Part shown: one piece after another, positions 1 to 8,485 of the stretch | How the letters are laid out: the number at the start of each line of letters is the position of its first letter | Numbering within the stretch: position 1 is the stretch's first letter | Source: Paenibacillus massiliensis 2301065 = DSM 16942 | GTDB taxonomy: Bacteria; Bacillota; Bacilli; Paenibacillales; Paenibacillaceae | Assembly: GCF_000377505.1 (NCBI RefSeq) | Contig: NZ_KB898187.1 | Coordinates: 310,001-374,000, forward strand | Reading direction: 5' to 3' | Length of the DNA stretch: 64,000 bases | The notes under the pieces: model-generated | Told to the model about the DNA's origin: nothing | Seen by the model: only the letters and a program-made list of their open reading frames with translations | Database searches by the model: none | Position numbers and translations under genes: made by a program

Positions 1-135
1 TGCAAGCTCGACATGGAGGCTGTCGCGGTCTGCTTTTGTGTAGATGGCTACGCTGGAAATGCCCATCTGACGAAGAGTCCGAATGATGCGTACGGCAATG
101 GCACCGCGATTGGCGATCAGTACTTTTTTAAACAT
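1..135 (-). CDS. Biotin-dependent carboxylase (guanidine/urea carboxylase), N-terminus only
   Basis: Only the first 45 codons lie in the window; the gene continues beyond position 1. The peptide begins [20 protein letters not shown], the classic start of a biotin carboxylase domain (ATP-grasp family). Position in the operon identifies it as the large carboxylase once called urea carboxylase. Behind a guanidine-I riboswitch and two DUF1989 proteins this enzyme is known to prefer guanidine, which it carboxylates using ATP and bicarbonate in the cytoplasm. The start codon overlaps the end of the upstream gene by 8 bases, which indicates translational coupling. Substrate choice is inferred from context because the catalytic part is outside the window. 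An allophanate hydrolase would be expected further downstream but cannot be seen. Confidence 0.85.
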   Translation of the reverse strand, partial: MFKKVLIANRGAIAVRIIRTLRQMGISSVAIYTKADRDSLHVELA

Positions 136-796
136 CGGCGTTACCTCCTTCTGCATCCCAGATAAGCACTTTGGCTGGAGTGGGGTTATAAGCATTACAT
201 GGATTGTTCAACTGTGGACAGTTGCTAATCAGAACGGTCACCGGAGCCAGCGCAATTAATTCAACGTAACGACCTGGTGCGGATATTCCATCTGCAAAGG
301 TTAGCTTGCCTTCTGGTGTGACGGGCACATTCATGAAAAAGTTGACGTTAGGGGCGAGATCTCGCTTGGTATATTCATCTCGCTGTGAGAGCATTAGCAT
401 GAAGGTATCACGACAGTTGTGCATCGAGAGCTTATCATGGGCGTAGCGGACGGTATTACTCTGTGCCGAGCAGGCACCGCCGATCGTGTCATGCCTTCCG
501 CAGGTATCAGCCGTAATCCGCAGCAGCTCTTGGCCCGATTCAGCGAGCAGAGTCGAACCTGTCCTCAAATACAGATTTCCCTGACGGGTAATTGTGCGAA
601 TTGCGCTGTAATGGTCAGTCGGATCTTCAGTAGAATAGAACAGCGTGTCGACGGCCTGATTGCCTTCCATATCAACGATGCGAAGAACTTGGCCAGGCCG
701 AAGATCATGTAGCCAGCCATCACCAGCTGGGATCACGTGCTCATATATGGCTTTTTCCGTCAGCAATTGACTCTCTACAAGTTGAGGAGTATTCAT
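128..796 (-). CDS. Carboxyguanidine deiminase subunit (DUF1989, urea-carboxylase-associated)
   Basis: This 222-residue protein belongs to the DUF1989 family, long called urea amidolyase associated proteins (UAAP). Such pairs have been shown to form a heteromeric carboxyguanidine deiminase (CgdA/CgdB) that turns carboxyguanidine into allophanate plus ammonia. Visible family features are [20 protein letters not shown] near the N-terminus, the Cys/His segment around [12 protein letters not shown] and MHNCRDTFM, and [10 protein letters not shown] towards the C-terminus. It starts one base after the stop of the other DUF1989 gene and overlaps the carboxylase gene by 8 bases, so the three are one translational unit. 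I do not assign A or B because the two subunits are paralogues. Confidence 0.88.
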   Translation of the reverse strand: MNTPQLVESQLLTEKAIYEHVIPAGDGWLHDLRPGQVLRIVDMEGNQAVDTLFYSTEDPTDHYSAIRTITRQGNLYLRTGSTLLAESGQELLRITADTCGRHDTIGGACSAQSNTVRYAHDKLSMHNCRDTFMLMLSQRDEYTKRDLAPNVNFFMNVPVTPEGKLTFADGISAPGRYVELIALAPVTVLISNCPQLNNPCNAYNPTPAKVLIWDAEGGNADV

Positions 797-797
797 G

Positions 798-1520
798 TTA
801 GTTGGCCCCCTTCAGCAAAGTATAAGCATTCCATGTATTTTCAAAAGCTCGTTGGTTCTCTCCACAGTGAAGCACACAGGGGTCCTCTTCAGAAACGGGC
901 TCGGCATCTGTCACCGATACGATAATCGAGGTATTTGGGTAGTGTGCTGAAGGATCAAGCGGATGGGGTGTATTTGATAGCACCAGCAAGATATCCATTT
1001 CCGTGCGGATCGTGACCGATCGTGCTGCTGTTTGCTGCAACGTATACTTCATTGTTCCATCCAGTTCGCACACGACCTTTGAGAAAAAGTTAACCGGAAC
1101 CGCGATGTCACGAGGCGACAGTTGATGCTGGAACAGCTCGACCTTAAAGTTCTCTTCCCCGCTTCTCAACCAGTCGTTGCGCTGGTCCTGATATGCGGTG
1201 ATTCCATATTTTTGATCCGTCGTCTCACGAGTGGTATATCCGGATAAAGGATCATGCCAGCCTACCGTATCCTCCGTAATGGAAGCCAGCACCCTCCCTT
1301 GATCACTCATCAGTACGTTACCTGTCGTCAAATAAGCGGTGTGTTGGGCTTTCAGGGTATCAGGCATATTGTAGCGTTCTGCCGGATCTTGTGCATGGAA
1401 TAACAATGCGGATATATTGGCACGATCTCCTGTTGCTGTTAATGTGATCGCTTTTCCTCTTCCTACATGGGCAGACCATTTGCTACCAGGCTGCATAGTC
1501 ATCGTGAATAATGCTGTCAT
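798..1520 (-). CDS. Carboxyguanidine deiminase subunit (DUF1989, urea-carboxylase-associated)
   Basis: This is the first gene of the operon (240 residues) and a second DUF1989 paralogue. It shares the layout of its neighbour: an N-terminal half ending in [17 protein letters not shown], a [11 protein letters not shown] segment, and [12 protein letters not shown] in the C-terminal half, parallel to NFFMNVPV of the partner. The start is the ATG at 1520, preceded by GGAGGAATGAACA. The upstream leader carries a guanidine-I riboswitch with its own terminator, so expression should need guanidine. Together with the downstream subunit it is expected to deiminate carboxyguanidine made by the carboxylase. 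Older annotation as a urea-degradation accessory protein is the alternative, but the riboswitch argues against urea. Confidence 0.88.
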   Translation of the reverse strand: MTALFTMTMQPGSKWSAHVGRGKAITLTATGDRANISALLFHAQDPAERYNMPDTLKAQHTAYLTTGNVLMSDQGRVLASITEDTVGWHDPLSGYTTRETTDQKYGITAYQDQRNDWLRSGEENFKVELFQHQLSPRDIAVPVNFFSKVVCELDGTMKYTLQQTAARSVTIRTEMDILLVLSNTPHPLDPSAHYPNTSIIVSVTDAEPVSEEDPCVLHCGENQRAFENTWNAYTLLKGAN

Positions 1521-1548
1521 TGTTCATTCCTCCTGTAGAAAAATATAA

Positions 1549-1602
1549 AAAAGCCCGAGAGAAACATCAAAGATTGCTCTTTGATTGATTCTCCCGGGCT
1601 TT
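1549..1602 (-). terminator. Riboswitch expression-platform terminator
   Basis: On the minus strand AGCCCGGGAGAATCAATCAAAG pairs (in two blocks) with CTTTGATGTTTCTCTCGGGCT and is followed by TTTTTTAT. The 5' arm overlaps the last conserved block of the aptamer, so ligand binding can prevent hairpin formation and allow read-through. This is the usual ON-switch layout for guanidine-I riboswitches. Confidence 0.88.
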
Positions 1603-1685
1603 TTTCCCGCCGTGTACATTAGGTAATGCACCCAATGCGTTTTCTCTCGGACCAGTCAACCAAAGTATGGTTCGGAACCCTAGAA
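1600..1685 (-). ncRNA. Guanidine-I riboswitch aptamer (ykkC leader)
   Basis: Read on the minus strand the leader has the hallmark conserved blocks of the guanidine-I class in order: CTAGGGTTCCG, then ACTGGTCCGAGAG, then ACACGGCGGGAAAAAAGCCCG at its 3' side. These match the known ykkC consensus that binds guanidinium. The aptamer sits about 80 bases upstream of the first DUF1989 gene and runs straight into a terminator hairpin. Confidence 0.95.
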
Positions 1686-1703
1686 AACATTTTATGAAAT
1701 TCA

Positions 1704-1740
1704 TGTTATGAATACTAACACTCAATATCACAAATCACAA
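1704..1740 (-). promoter_or_regulatory. Promoter with overlapping GlnR/TnrA-type box
   Basis: A sigma-A promoter for the guanidine operon reads TTGTGA (1735-1740) and TAGTAT (1712-1717) on the minus strand with 17 bases between. A perfect TGTTA-N7-TAACA palindrome at 1704-1720 covers the -10 and start region. This matches the GlnR/TnrA consensus TGTNA-N7-TNACA. A site at that position suggests repression when nitrogen is plentiful. The match is seen; regulation is inferred. Confidence 0.65.
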
Positions 1741-1953
1741 TAGTTTTTTGAAAATAATCTTAAAAAACATCACTTTCGCTTAAACTCATGGCATGTTTTT
1801 CTCAAAATGACGAAAAAACTACTATAGAAAATGACAGAACGTACGTATATGCTCAAAAAATAGCTTGATTTTTGCTAAAACGCCTGTAAAAATGTGAAAT
1901 ATCATGACACGGAAAAACAGCATATCATTTTTGATTTCGAAGGAGGTTTTAAT

Positions 1954-3285
1954 ATGTCACAAAAACTAACACTAAAAAGAAATCTCTCCTTGAGCCATGT
2001 GGTGACCATGGGACTAGCTTGGATGTCTCCCATGATATTTTTCACGAGCTTTGGTGTCCTTCATGAGGGTTCTCAGGGGATGCTGCTGGCTGCATACGTT
2101 CTTGCTTTTGTAGCTATTCTGTTTACTGCAGGCAGCTATGGACAAATGGCCAAGGCTTTTCCGGTGTCCGGTTCGGCATACACCTATGTAAGCCAGGCAA
2201 TGAACCCATTTATCGGCTTTCTGGTCGGTTGGGTGATTCTGCTCGATTATCTGTTCTCCTGTATTGTAGCTGTACTGATGTTTGGCATTAATCTTCATGC
2301 CCAATTTCCTTCCATTCCTTCTCCCGTCTGGATTGTGCTCCTTACCCTTATTGTGATGATCATCAATGTGATCGGCATCAAAACGTCCGCAAACGTCAAC
2401 AAGATATTTGTGCTGATGCAAATCATTTTTATAGCAGGTTTTTGTGCCTTTCTTGTATACAAAGCCGTGACACAAGGGGTGACTATGGGACTTAATCCTC
2501 TTCATTCCGTAGAAGGCGTTCCCTTCTCAGCCATACTGGCTGGTGCTTCTCTCGTCTGTTTTTCTTTCCTTGGCTTCGATTCCATCACGACGATGGCAGA
2601 AGAAACGAGACAACCGGAAAAAACGATACCCCGTGCTATTCTGATCATCGTTAGTATCGCTGGTATTATGTATTTCGCAACGGCCTATTTAATTCAACAG
2701 ATGTACCCTTCCTTTACGTTTGCGCATATGGACTCGGCTGGATTTGAGTTAATGCAGGTTATAGGCGGCGGAACCCTTGCCTCCATGTTCACCTTTGTCG
2801 TTATTTTCTCCGTGCTTGCGCAAGGCATGTCTTCTATGACAACTGTCTCCAGGCTGCTGTTTGTCATGGGCAGATCCTCCTTGTTACCTCGGAAGTTCAG
2901 TGCTATTCACCCCAAATTCCGCACGCCTGTGTTCAATATTGTGCTCGTCAGTGTTATTTCCCTCGCGGCCTTATTCATCAGTCTGGAGACGGCTATCATG
3001 TTTGTCAGCTTTGGTGCACTAACGGCCTTTCTATTCGTAAATCTCTCTGTCATCGGCCATTATATCATTCGTCAGAAAAGGCGTAGTTTGCAGGATTGGA
3101 TTGTTCGAATGATTTTCCCCTTGTTGGGAGCCATGTTCATTCTATATCTCATCACTCAACTGGGGGCTTCCTCTCTTCTTCTTGGCACCGGATGGATTGT
3201 GCTAGGCCTGCTTCTGTACATGAATCACCGAATGAGATCTGCTTCAATCCACAACTCATTGCCTGAGATTGAAGAGGCGATGTGA
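1954..3285 (+). CDS. APC-family amino acid/polyamine-type permease
   Basis: The protein has 443 residues when started at the ATG at 1954, which has a perfect AAGGAGG six bases upstream; an in-frame ATG at 1894 has no ribosome site. It shows about twelve hydrophobic segments and the APC-family N-terminus LSHVVTMGLAWMSPMIFFTSFG, with SGSAYTYVSQAMNPFIGFLVGW in helix 3 and GFDSITTMAEETRQPEKTIPRAI in the loop before helix 7. It is divergent from the guanidine operon. APC permeases are known beside carboxylase/allophanate systems, so it may import guanidine, urea or a precursor. Substrate is inferred; an ordinary amino acid is equally possible. No second riboswitch was found ahead of it. Confidence 0.85.
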   Translation: MSQKLTLKRNLSLSHVVTMGLAWMSPMIFFTSFGVLHEGSQGMLLAAYVLAFVAILFTAGSYGQMAKAFPVSGSAYTYVSQAMNPFIGFLVGWVILLDYLFSCIVAVLMFGINLHAQFPSIPSPVWIVLLTLIVMIINVIGIKTSANVNKIFVLMQIIFIAGFCAFLVYKAVTQGVTMGLNPLHSVEGVPFSAILAGASLVCFSFLGFDSITTMAEETRQPEKTIPRAILIIVSIAGIMYFATAYLIQQMYPSFTFAHMDSAGFELMQVIGGGTLASMFTFVVIFSVLAQGMSSMTTVSRLLFVMGRSSLLPRKFSAIHPKFRTPVFNIVLVSVISLAALFISLETAIMFVSFGALTAFLFVNLSVIGHYIIRQKRRSLQDWIVRMIFPLLGAMFILYLITQLGASSLLLGTGWIVLGLLLYMNHRMRSASIHNSLPEIEEAM

Positions 3286-3311
3286 GCGGAATATGCGATC
3301 AAGTAACACGA

Positions 3312-3353
3312 GCCAACCACGCAAATGAGACTAGTTTGCTGGTTGGTTTTTTT
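3312..3353 (+). terminator. Rho-independent terminator after the permease
   Basis: CCAACCACGCAAA pairs with TTTGCTGGTTGG around a short loop and is followed by seven T residues, 30 bases after the permease stop. Confidence 0.88.
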
Positions 3354-3485
3354 ACATTATGCCTCTATAACATCCCTCATTGACAGAGCGACGGCAAAGT
3401 GGTGTATTTAACTCATGGAATCTGCTAATTATTTACAATCAGATCTATTAATACACATTCTCGTCTAGTTCGAAGGAGGAGCATA

Positions 3486-4283
3486 ATGAATACGCAGCCT
3501 GAGCAAGCACGGCACATCATCCGATTTTGCCAGGGACTTCTAAGTCATGTAGAGGACAGCGTCGCTATGGAGCATCCAGTAACGATTAAGATCAATGGTG
3601 AGGAATTCGTAACTCTCGTCTGTACGCCAGAGTTCATCGAGGATATGGTTATCGGCTATCTCGCCTCCGAGGGAATTATACGCCATATGCAGGATATCCA
3701 GCATATTTGGACCCAGGAGGAAGAAGGCTTCGTGCATGTCACGACGAAACGCTGGAATCCCCTGCATCGGCAGCTGTTCGCCAAGCGGTACGTCACCTCC
3801 TGCTGCGGCTCGGGGCGTCACAGCTTCGTGTACGTCAATGATGCACGCACAGCCAAGCATACCCATGGCGAACCTATTGAATTGAGCTATGCTGATTGCT
3901 TCCGCTTGATGAATACGGTAATGTCGGGAACCGAGCTGTTCCAGCACACCGGAGGCGTTCATACTGCAGCATTGTGCAGCCATAAGGACGTACTTCTGAC
4001 CCGCAGTGATATTGGGCGTCATAATGCACTGGACAAGATACTGGGACACTATCTGCGACAAGGAATTCCCCCCGAGCACAACACAATCGTACTCAGTGGA
4101 AGAATCTCTTCAGAAATATTGTTGAAGGCCTCTAAGCTCGGAGCGGAAATCGTCCTGTCCAAATCCGCTCCGACCAGTCTTGCGATCGATCTGGCTGATG
4201 AACTGGGTATAACCGCAGTCGGCTTCATCCGAGCAGATGTCTGCAATGTATACAGTCATCCCGAGCGAATTATAGCTGATTAG
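3486..4283 (+). CDS. fdhD: Formate dehydrogenase accessory sulfurtransferase FdhD
   Basis: FdhD moves sulfur from the cysteine desulfurase to the molybdenum or tungsten cofactor of formate dehydrogenase, without which the enzyme is inactive. The 265-residue length is normal. Family motifs seen are VTSCCGSGRHSF (Cys106-Cys107, the sulfur-carrying region), HTGGVHTAAL, DIGRHNALDKILG and LSGRISSEILLKASKLG. The start follows GAAGGAGGAGCATA, a strong ribosome site. The gene is convergent with hydG and lies at the end of the same island that carries fdhF, its obvious client. The motif has adjacent cysteines, a form I recall from other Firmicutes, rather than the CxxC of E. coli. Confidence 0.95.
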   Translation: MNTQPEQARHIIRFCQGLLSHVEDSVAMEHPVTIKINGEEFVTLVCTPEFIEDMVIGYLASEGIIRHMQDIQHIWTQEEEGFVHVTTKRWNPLHRQLFAKRYVTSCCGSGRHSFVYVNDARTAKHTHGEPIELSYADCFRLMNTVMSGTELFQHTGGVHTAALCSHKDVLLTRSDIGRHNALDKILGHYLRQGIPPEHNTIVLSGRISSEILLKASKLGAEIVLSKSAPTSLAIDLADELGITAVGFIRADVCNVYSHPERIIAD

Positions 4284-4302
4284 CAGTCAATTGAAAACCT
4301 AA

Positions 4303-4344
4303 AAGGCCCCTAACAACGCATAATCGCGACTTGTTGGGGCCTCC
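4303..4344. terminator. Bidirectional terminator between fdhD and hydG
   Basis: AGGCCCCTAACAA pairs with TTGTTGGGGCCT around a short loop. The hairpin lies between two convergent genes, 20 bases after fdhD and 29 bases beyond the hydG stop, so it can serve both. Confidence 0.8.
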
Positions 4345-4372
4345 TTTCTATTTACTTTTCATATAAAACTCA

Positions 4373-5788
4373 CTAGAATCGCAAATCCCGCTCACCGCTT
4401 CGGATTCGCTCCAGTTGCCTCATGGTAGCCTTTCTTACTCCTTCCTTAGGAATACTCTCAAGATTGTCGCGAATAATCTGCTCTCCCAGCTCCTTCATCT
4501 CCTCATCCGCGTAATCGAGCAAATATTCCAGCAGCGTCATCAGCGAATTGGGCTGACATACATTATGGATCTGTCCAGACTTGGCCAATTGCATGAAACG
4601 GTCCCCAGTACGGCCCTCGCGGTAGCAGGCTGTGCAGTAGCTAGGAACGTAACCATCCCTGCATAGCGCCTTGACGATCTCGAGTGGTGATCGGTGGTCG
4701 CCAAGTGTGAACTGCGATACCTGTTCCTTGTCTTTGTTGACGCTGTAGCCCCCTACGCCTGTGGCAGAGCCAGCGCTAATCTGTGAAATGCCTAGCTGAA
4801 TAATCCGATCACGGAAGCCAGTGTCTTCGCGTGTTGACAAAATCATACCTGTATAAGGGACGGACAAACGCAGAACAGCCACGATCTTGGCAAATTCATG
4901 ATCATTGACGAGATATGGATAGTTATCCAGATTAACATTTTCAGCCGGACGCAGGCGAGGAACGGAGATCGTATGAGGGCCGCAGCCGAATGCCTCCTCC
5001 AGATGCTCCGCATGCTTCAGCATGGCGATCGTATCGTATTTGTGATCATACAGACCGTACAGAACACCGATACCGACATCATCTATACCCGCGCGCATTG
5101 CTCGATCCATGGCAGTCGTATGCCAATCATAATCCCGCTTCGGACCATTGGGATGATAATGGCGATAGCTGGGCCGATGGTAGGTCTCCTGGAAAAGGAT
5201 ATACGTCCCGATCCCTGCTGCAGCCAAACGGCGATAATTCTCCTCCGTCGTGGCAGCAATGTTGATGTTGATGCGACGGATTTGACCGTTATCCAGCCTC
5301 GTCTCATAGATGGTACGTATGCAATCGAGCACATAGTCTATAGAGCAGTAGCGCTCATCCTCGCCGGCCTCCAGCACAAGCCGTTTGTGACCAAGGGCTT
5401 GCAATACCCGGACTTCCTCCGCGATATTGTCAGCACTCAGACGACAGCGCTCCAAGTCTGAATTAGAATGCTTATAGCCGCAATAGACACAATTGTTGAC
5501 ACAGTGATTGCTTATATACAGCGGAGCAAAGAGTACGATTCGGTTGCCGTAAATTCGTTCCTTAATCTGTCTAGACACCAGGAACAGCCGTTCCAGTGTC
5601 TCCGCATCCTCCACATGCAGTAGCACAGCTGCTTCCATAGAGCTGAGCCCCTTGCATGCGCTAGCCCTGTCCAGTATATCCTCCACCAATGCACGGTCCT
5701 GCACCGCCTCGGCGCCATAGCGAAGGGCGGCAATTATGTCCTCATCCTGAATAAAATCTGCCGGGCGATGCTCATTCAGCTTGCTCAC
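4373..5788 (-). CDS. hydG: [FeFe] hydrogenase H-cluster radical SAM maturase HydG
   Basis: HydG splits tyrosine by radical SAM chemistry and delivers the CO and cyanide ligands of the H-cluster. The 471-residue protein has the radical SAM motif C96-x3-C100-x2-C103 (HCVNNCVYC) after APLYISNH. Near the C-terminus lies YCTACYREGRTGDRFM, which carries the cysteines of the auxiliary cluster. Length and motifs are normal for the family. The start is a GTG at 5788 with a modest AGAAGTG ribosome site. It is the last gene of the hydrogenase run and follows hydE after 125 bases. With HydE and HydF the full maturase set is present. Confidence 0.96.
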   Translation of the reverse strand: MSKLNEHRPADFIQDEDIIAALRYGAEAVQDRALVEDILDRASACKGLSSMEAAVLLHVEDAETLERLFLVSRQIKERIYGNRIVLFAPLYISNHCVNNCVYCGYKHSNSDLERCRLSADNIAEEVRVLQALGHKRLVLEAGEDERYCSIDYVLDCIRTIYETRLDNGQIRRININIAATTEENYRRLAAAGIGTYILFQETYHRPSYRHYHPNGPKRDYDWHTTAMDRAMRAGIDDVGIGVLYGLYDHKYDTIAMLKHAEHLEEAFGCGPHTISVPRLRPAENVNLDNYPYLVNDHEFAKIVAVLRLSVPYTGMILSTREDTGFRDRIIQLGISQISAGSATGVGGYSVNKDKEQVSQFTLGDHRSPLEIVKALCRDGYVPSYCTACYREGRTGDRFMQLAKSGQIHNVCQPNSLMTLLEYLLDYADEEMKELGEQIIRDNLESIPKEGVRKATMRQLERIRSGERDLRF

Positions 5789-5913
5789 AGCAATTCACTT
5801 CTTTCTATAAAATGGATGTGTAATACTTGGAGTGGTCTTCCGTCAAGTGCACGTTGTTACATCGCGTGTACTGTGCTAATTTGTGTTGTGCCCTTCGTCA
5901 TCATCTTGTTCTT

Positions 5914-6903
5914 TTATGGAATGAGTGGAGCGCTAGGCTGTCTACTTCGGTCCAGGTATTTCAGACTATCACCGCGTCCCATATCCATATAGAGTCCAAC
6001 TGCTTCAATGCGCCGCTCCAGACAGAAGCGGCATTGTGCTGATTCGTCTCCCGTGCAGATTTTGTTGTTATAGAGCATGTATTTATCACGCACGGATATC
6101 GGTGACAGATTCGGCATGACAACATTGGCACCTGCCAGCAGTGCCAGCTCCCGTCCTTGCGGGTGGGCCGTGCCCATCGCCGTCGTAGCTGGAATCAATG
6201 CCTGCGGAACCAGCAGTCGGGCCAGTGCAATCATATCAAGGGTACGCTCCACTGTACCTGGGGGCTGATCCCTGAGCGGTGTTGCTTCATGCGGCAAAAA
6301 AGGACCAATCCCAATCATATCCGGCTGCAGCTCCTGTACATACAGCAGGTCCTCCGCCAGGTCGACTGAAGTCTGTCCCGGCAGGCCGACCATGAAGCCT
6401 GCCCCGATCTGATAGCCGATGCTTTGAAGAGCATGCAGCCGCTCTCGCCGTTGCTCGAATTGCATTGTCGGGTGCAGAGCATCGTATAACGCACGTGATG
6501 CCGTCTCATGGCGCAGTAAGAATCGATCAGCTCCTGCCTCATACAACCGTGCATAGCATTCATCGCTTCTCTCTCCGATGGAGAGCGTGACGGCTGTATC
6601 TGGATAGGAGTGCTTGATGCAGCGTATCAACTCGGCTAGTCTGTCGGTTGTATACCAAGCATCCTCACCACTTTGCAGGACGAAGGTTCGGTAACCGAGA
6701 CTATAGCCCTCATCGCAGCATTTTATGATTTCCTGAAGCGATAGACGGTAACGGCTCAGCTGCTTATTGCCTGAACGCAGTCCACAATACATGCAGTTTT
6801 GCTTGCAAATATTCGAGAATTCGATCAGCCCACGCACATATACGCTACTGCCATACATAGATACACGTACACTGTGTGCCGTACGCCGTAAATGCTGATG
6901 CAC
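5914..6903 (-). CDS. hydE: [FeFe] hydrogenase H-cluster radical SAM maturase HydE (start uncertain)
   Basis: HydE is the radical SAM maturase that works on the Fe(CO)2CN precursor of the H-cluster. The motif C33-x3-C37-x2-C40 follows VRGLIEFSNI, and family blocks FVLQSGEDAWY, FLLRHETASRALYDALHP, GAGFMVGLPGQT and IPATTAMGTAHPQGRE are present. The end given is the first usable canonical codon, a GTG at 6903, but it has no convincing ribosome site. The frame stays open upstream, and 29 more codons up to 6990 encode residues such as RLELISLIDSLDES that resemble the normal HydE N-terminus. A strong GGAGGGAGGG at 6995-7004 precedes an ACG codon at 6990. The true protein is probably about 358 residues, with an unusual start. 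Confidence 0.93.
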   Translation of the reverse strand: MHQHLRRTAHSVRVSMYGSSVYVRGLIEFSNICKQNCMYCGLRSGNKQLSRYRLSLQEIIKCCDEGYSLGYRTFVLQSGEDAWYTTDRLAELIRCIKHSYPDTAVTLSIGERSDECYARLYEAGADRFLLRHETASRALYDALHPTMQFEQRRERLHALQSIGYQIGAGFMVGLPGQTSVDLAEDLLYVQELQPDMIGIGPFLPHEATPLRDQPPGTVERTLDMIALARLLVPQALIPATTAMGTAHPQGRELALLAGANVVMPNLSPISVRDKYMLYNNKICTGDESAQCRFCLERRIEAVGLYMDMGRGDSLKYLDRSRQPSAPLIP

Positions 6904-6982
6904 AGACTCATCAAGAGAGTCGATCAGCGAAATCAGCTCGAGTCTACTCGCTGTACCTTGACTGCCAAGCTTGCTTATGAGG

Positions 6983-7129
6983 TTATTCGTTGGACCCTCC
7001 CTCCATTTCTACAGCAGCATATTGCATCCTTCGATCAAGGTGTGTACGCAAACGATCCCGAAGAACTATAATGCGTAACTTTGCTCCGAGCAAAGCCCAA
7101 ACTAAGCTCCAAAACAAAGCTCCAAACAA
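6983..7129 (-). CDS. Small single-pass membrane protein between hydF and hydE
   Basis: A 48-codon frame starts with TTG at 7129, five bases after AAGGA, and stops at 6983. Its first 23 residues (MFGALFWSLVWALLGAKLRI with the following VL) form one likely membrane helix. A basic stretch RDRLRTHLDRRM and a tail ending EMEGGSNE follow. The last codons contain the ribosome site for hydE, and the stop overlaps the upstream extension of hydE, so translation of the two may be coupled. I do not recognise the family. Because the catalytic enzymes of this island look soluble, a membrane anchor or a translational leader are both possible. The frame is too short for certainty. Confidence 0.45.
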   Translation of the reverse strand: MFGALFWSLVWALLGAKLRIIVLRDRLRTHLDRRMQYAAVEMEGGSNE

Positions 7130-7201
7130 AAGAATCCTTACGATCGCTGCTATGTCTGATCTTCCTTTCCACCGGGACTTCTAGTATCGTATCCAGTGTA
7201 A

Positions 7202-8485
7202 TTATTGAGGATTGAACACAGGCTCATCCCAGGCCAACCGCGCCTCAGGGAACATATCAATCGCTCGCGGGAACACTCCCTGCACATAGGCGATGAACAT
7301 CCCGTAATTCACGATGGGTACCCCGGCAGCTGCTGCCACAGCCAGACGATGCAGCATAGCCTGGCGATTCAGCATGCATGCACCACAGTGGATAATGAGA
7401 GAAAAGGAGTCCAGTGACGGGGGTAATTCGCCGCCTGAGGCGTGCTCAATACACAGCTTCTTGCCGCACCGCTCCCGCAGCCAGCGAGGGATCTTCACCG
7501 TACCGATGTCATCGCATTGACGGTGGTGAGTGCAAGCCTCAGCAACCAGGACCCGATCCCCTTCCTTCAGGGCGCTTACCGAGCGTACTCCCTTGACGAG
7601 CTGCGGCAGATGCCCCTTGGCTCTGGCGAACAGGATCGAGAACGATGTGAGCGGCACGTCCAAGGGCGTATCCGCAGCGGCCTTCATGAATACCTGAGAA
7701 TCCGTAATGACGAGACTGGGCCTGCGACCCAATGAAGCCAGTGTATGTGCGAGCTCATGCTCCTTGGTCATTACAGCCGTGGCATCACATTCTAAAATGT
7801 CACGAATCACCTGCTGCTGCGGCAATATCAGCCTTCCCTTCGGTGCAGCCTTGTCAATCGGAACGACTAGCACCGCCAGCTCTCCTGGCTGCAACAGATC
7901 GCCTACAAGACGAAAACGCCCCTCCTCCTGAGCTGCCAGTCTGACAGCCATCGCCTGCTTCAGCTTAACAATGCCGCTATGCGTGAGACTGCTCACCGCG
8001 TGCAGCTCCAACTCGGAGCTTGCCCCCAGCTCCCGCACGATGCTATCGCAGTACTGTTGTGTTTCCGTTGGCCCACCATCTATGCGATCTACTTTGTTTA
8101 TGACAAGCATGATGTGGGGGACCGCTGCCTTCAATCTGTCCATAAGATCTTGCTCCAGCATATCGACACCATAATCTGGATCAATGACCAACAGCGCCAT
8201 ATCCGTCTTCTGCAATATGCTTAGTGCGGCGCGTGAACGTTCATTGCCGAGCACACTGTGATCATCCAGTCCGGCGGTATCAATGAACACGACCGGACCG
8301 GCCGGGAGCAGCTCCATAGCTTGATAGACCGGGTCCGTCGTCGTGCCGCTTACCGGAGATACGATGGCTGCCGTGTGCCCACAGATCGCATTAATTAGGC
8401 TTGATTTCCCCGCATTACAACGCCCGAACACGGCAATGTGCGGTCGTTGGCCACGCGGCGTGTGATTCATGCTCAAGCGAGTCAC
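7202..8485 (-). CDS. hydF: [FeFe] hydrogenase maturation GTPase HydF
   Basis: HydF is the scaffold that receives the two-iron subcluster from HydE and HydG and transfers it to apo-hydrogenase. The N-terminal GTPase domain shows the P-loop GRCNAGKSS (residues 21-29), SGTTTDP, DTAGLDD and NKVD. The C-terminal half carries the iron-sulfur ligands CTHHRQC and HCGACMLN of the HydF pattern. The 427-residue length is normal. The GTG start at 8485 follows GGAGGGAACGAT and overlaps the end of aspA by four bases, so translation is coupled. Alternative products are unlikely given these paired motifs. Confidence 0.95.
   Translation of the reverse strand: MTRLSMNHTPRGQRPHIAVFGRCNAGKSSLINAICGHTAAIVSPVSGTTTDPVYQAMELLPAGPVVFIDTAGLDDHSVLGNERSRAALSILQKTDMALLVIDPDYGVDMLEQDLMDRLKAAVPHIMLVINKVDRIDGGPTETQQYCDSIVRELGASSELELHAVSSLTHSGIVKLKQAMAVRLAAQEEGRFRLVGDLLQPGELAVLVVPIDKAAPKGRLILPQQQVIRDILECDATAVMTKEHELAHTLASLGRRPSLVITDSQVFMKAAADTPLDVPLTSFSILFARAKGHLPQLVKGVRSVSALKEGDRVLVAEACTHHRQCDDIGTVKIPRWLRERCGKKLCIEHASGGELPPSLDSFSLIIHCGACMLNRQAMLHRLAVAAAAGVPIVNYGMFIAYVQGVFPRAIDMFPEARLAWDEPVFNPQ

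Noticed and set aside
128..1520. Reading the first genes as urea-degradation accessory proteins
   Set aside because: The guanidine-I riboswitch upstream and current knowledge of DUF1989 pairs favour guanidine catabolism.
4898..5461. Long plus-strand frame opposite hydG
   Set aside because: It is the antisense shadow of a conserved gene, has no ribosome site and no recognisable product.
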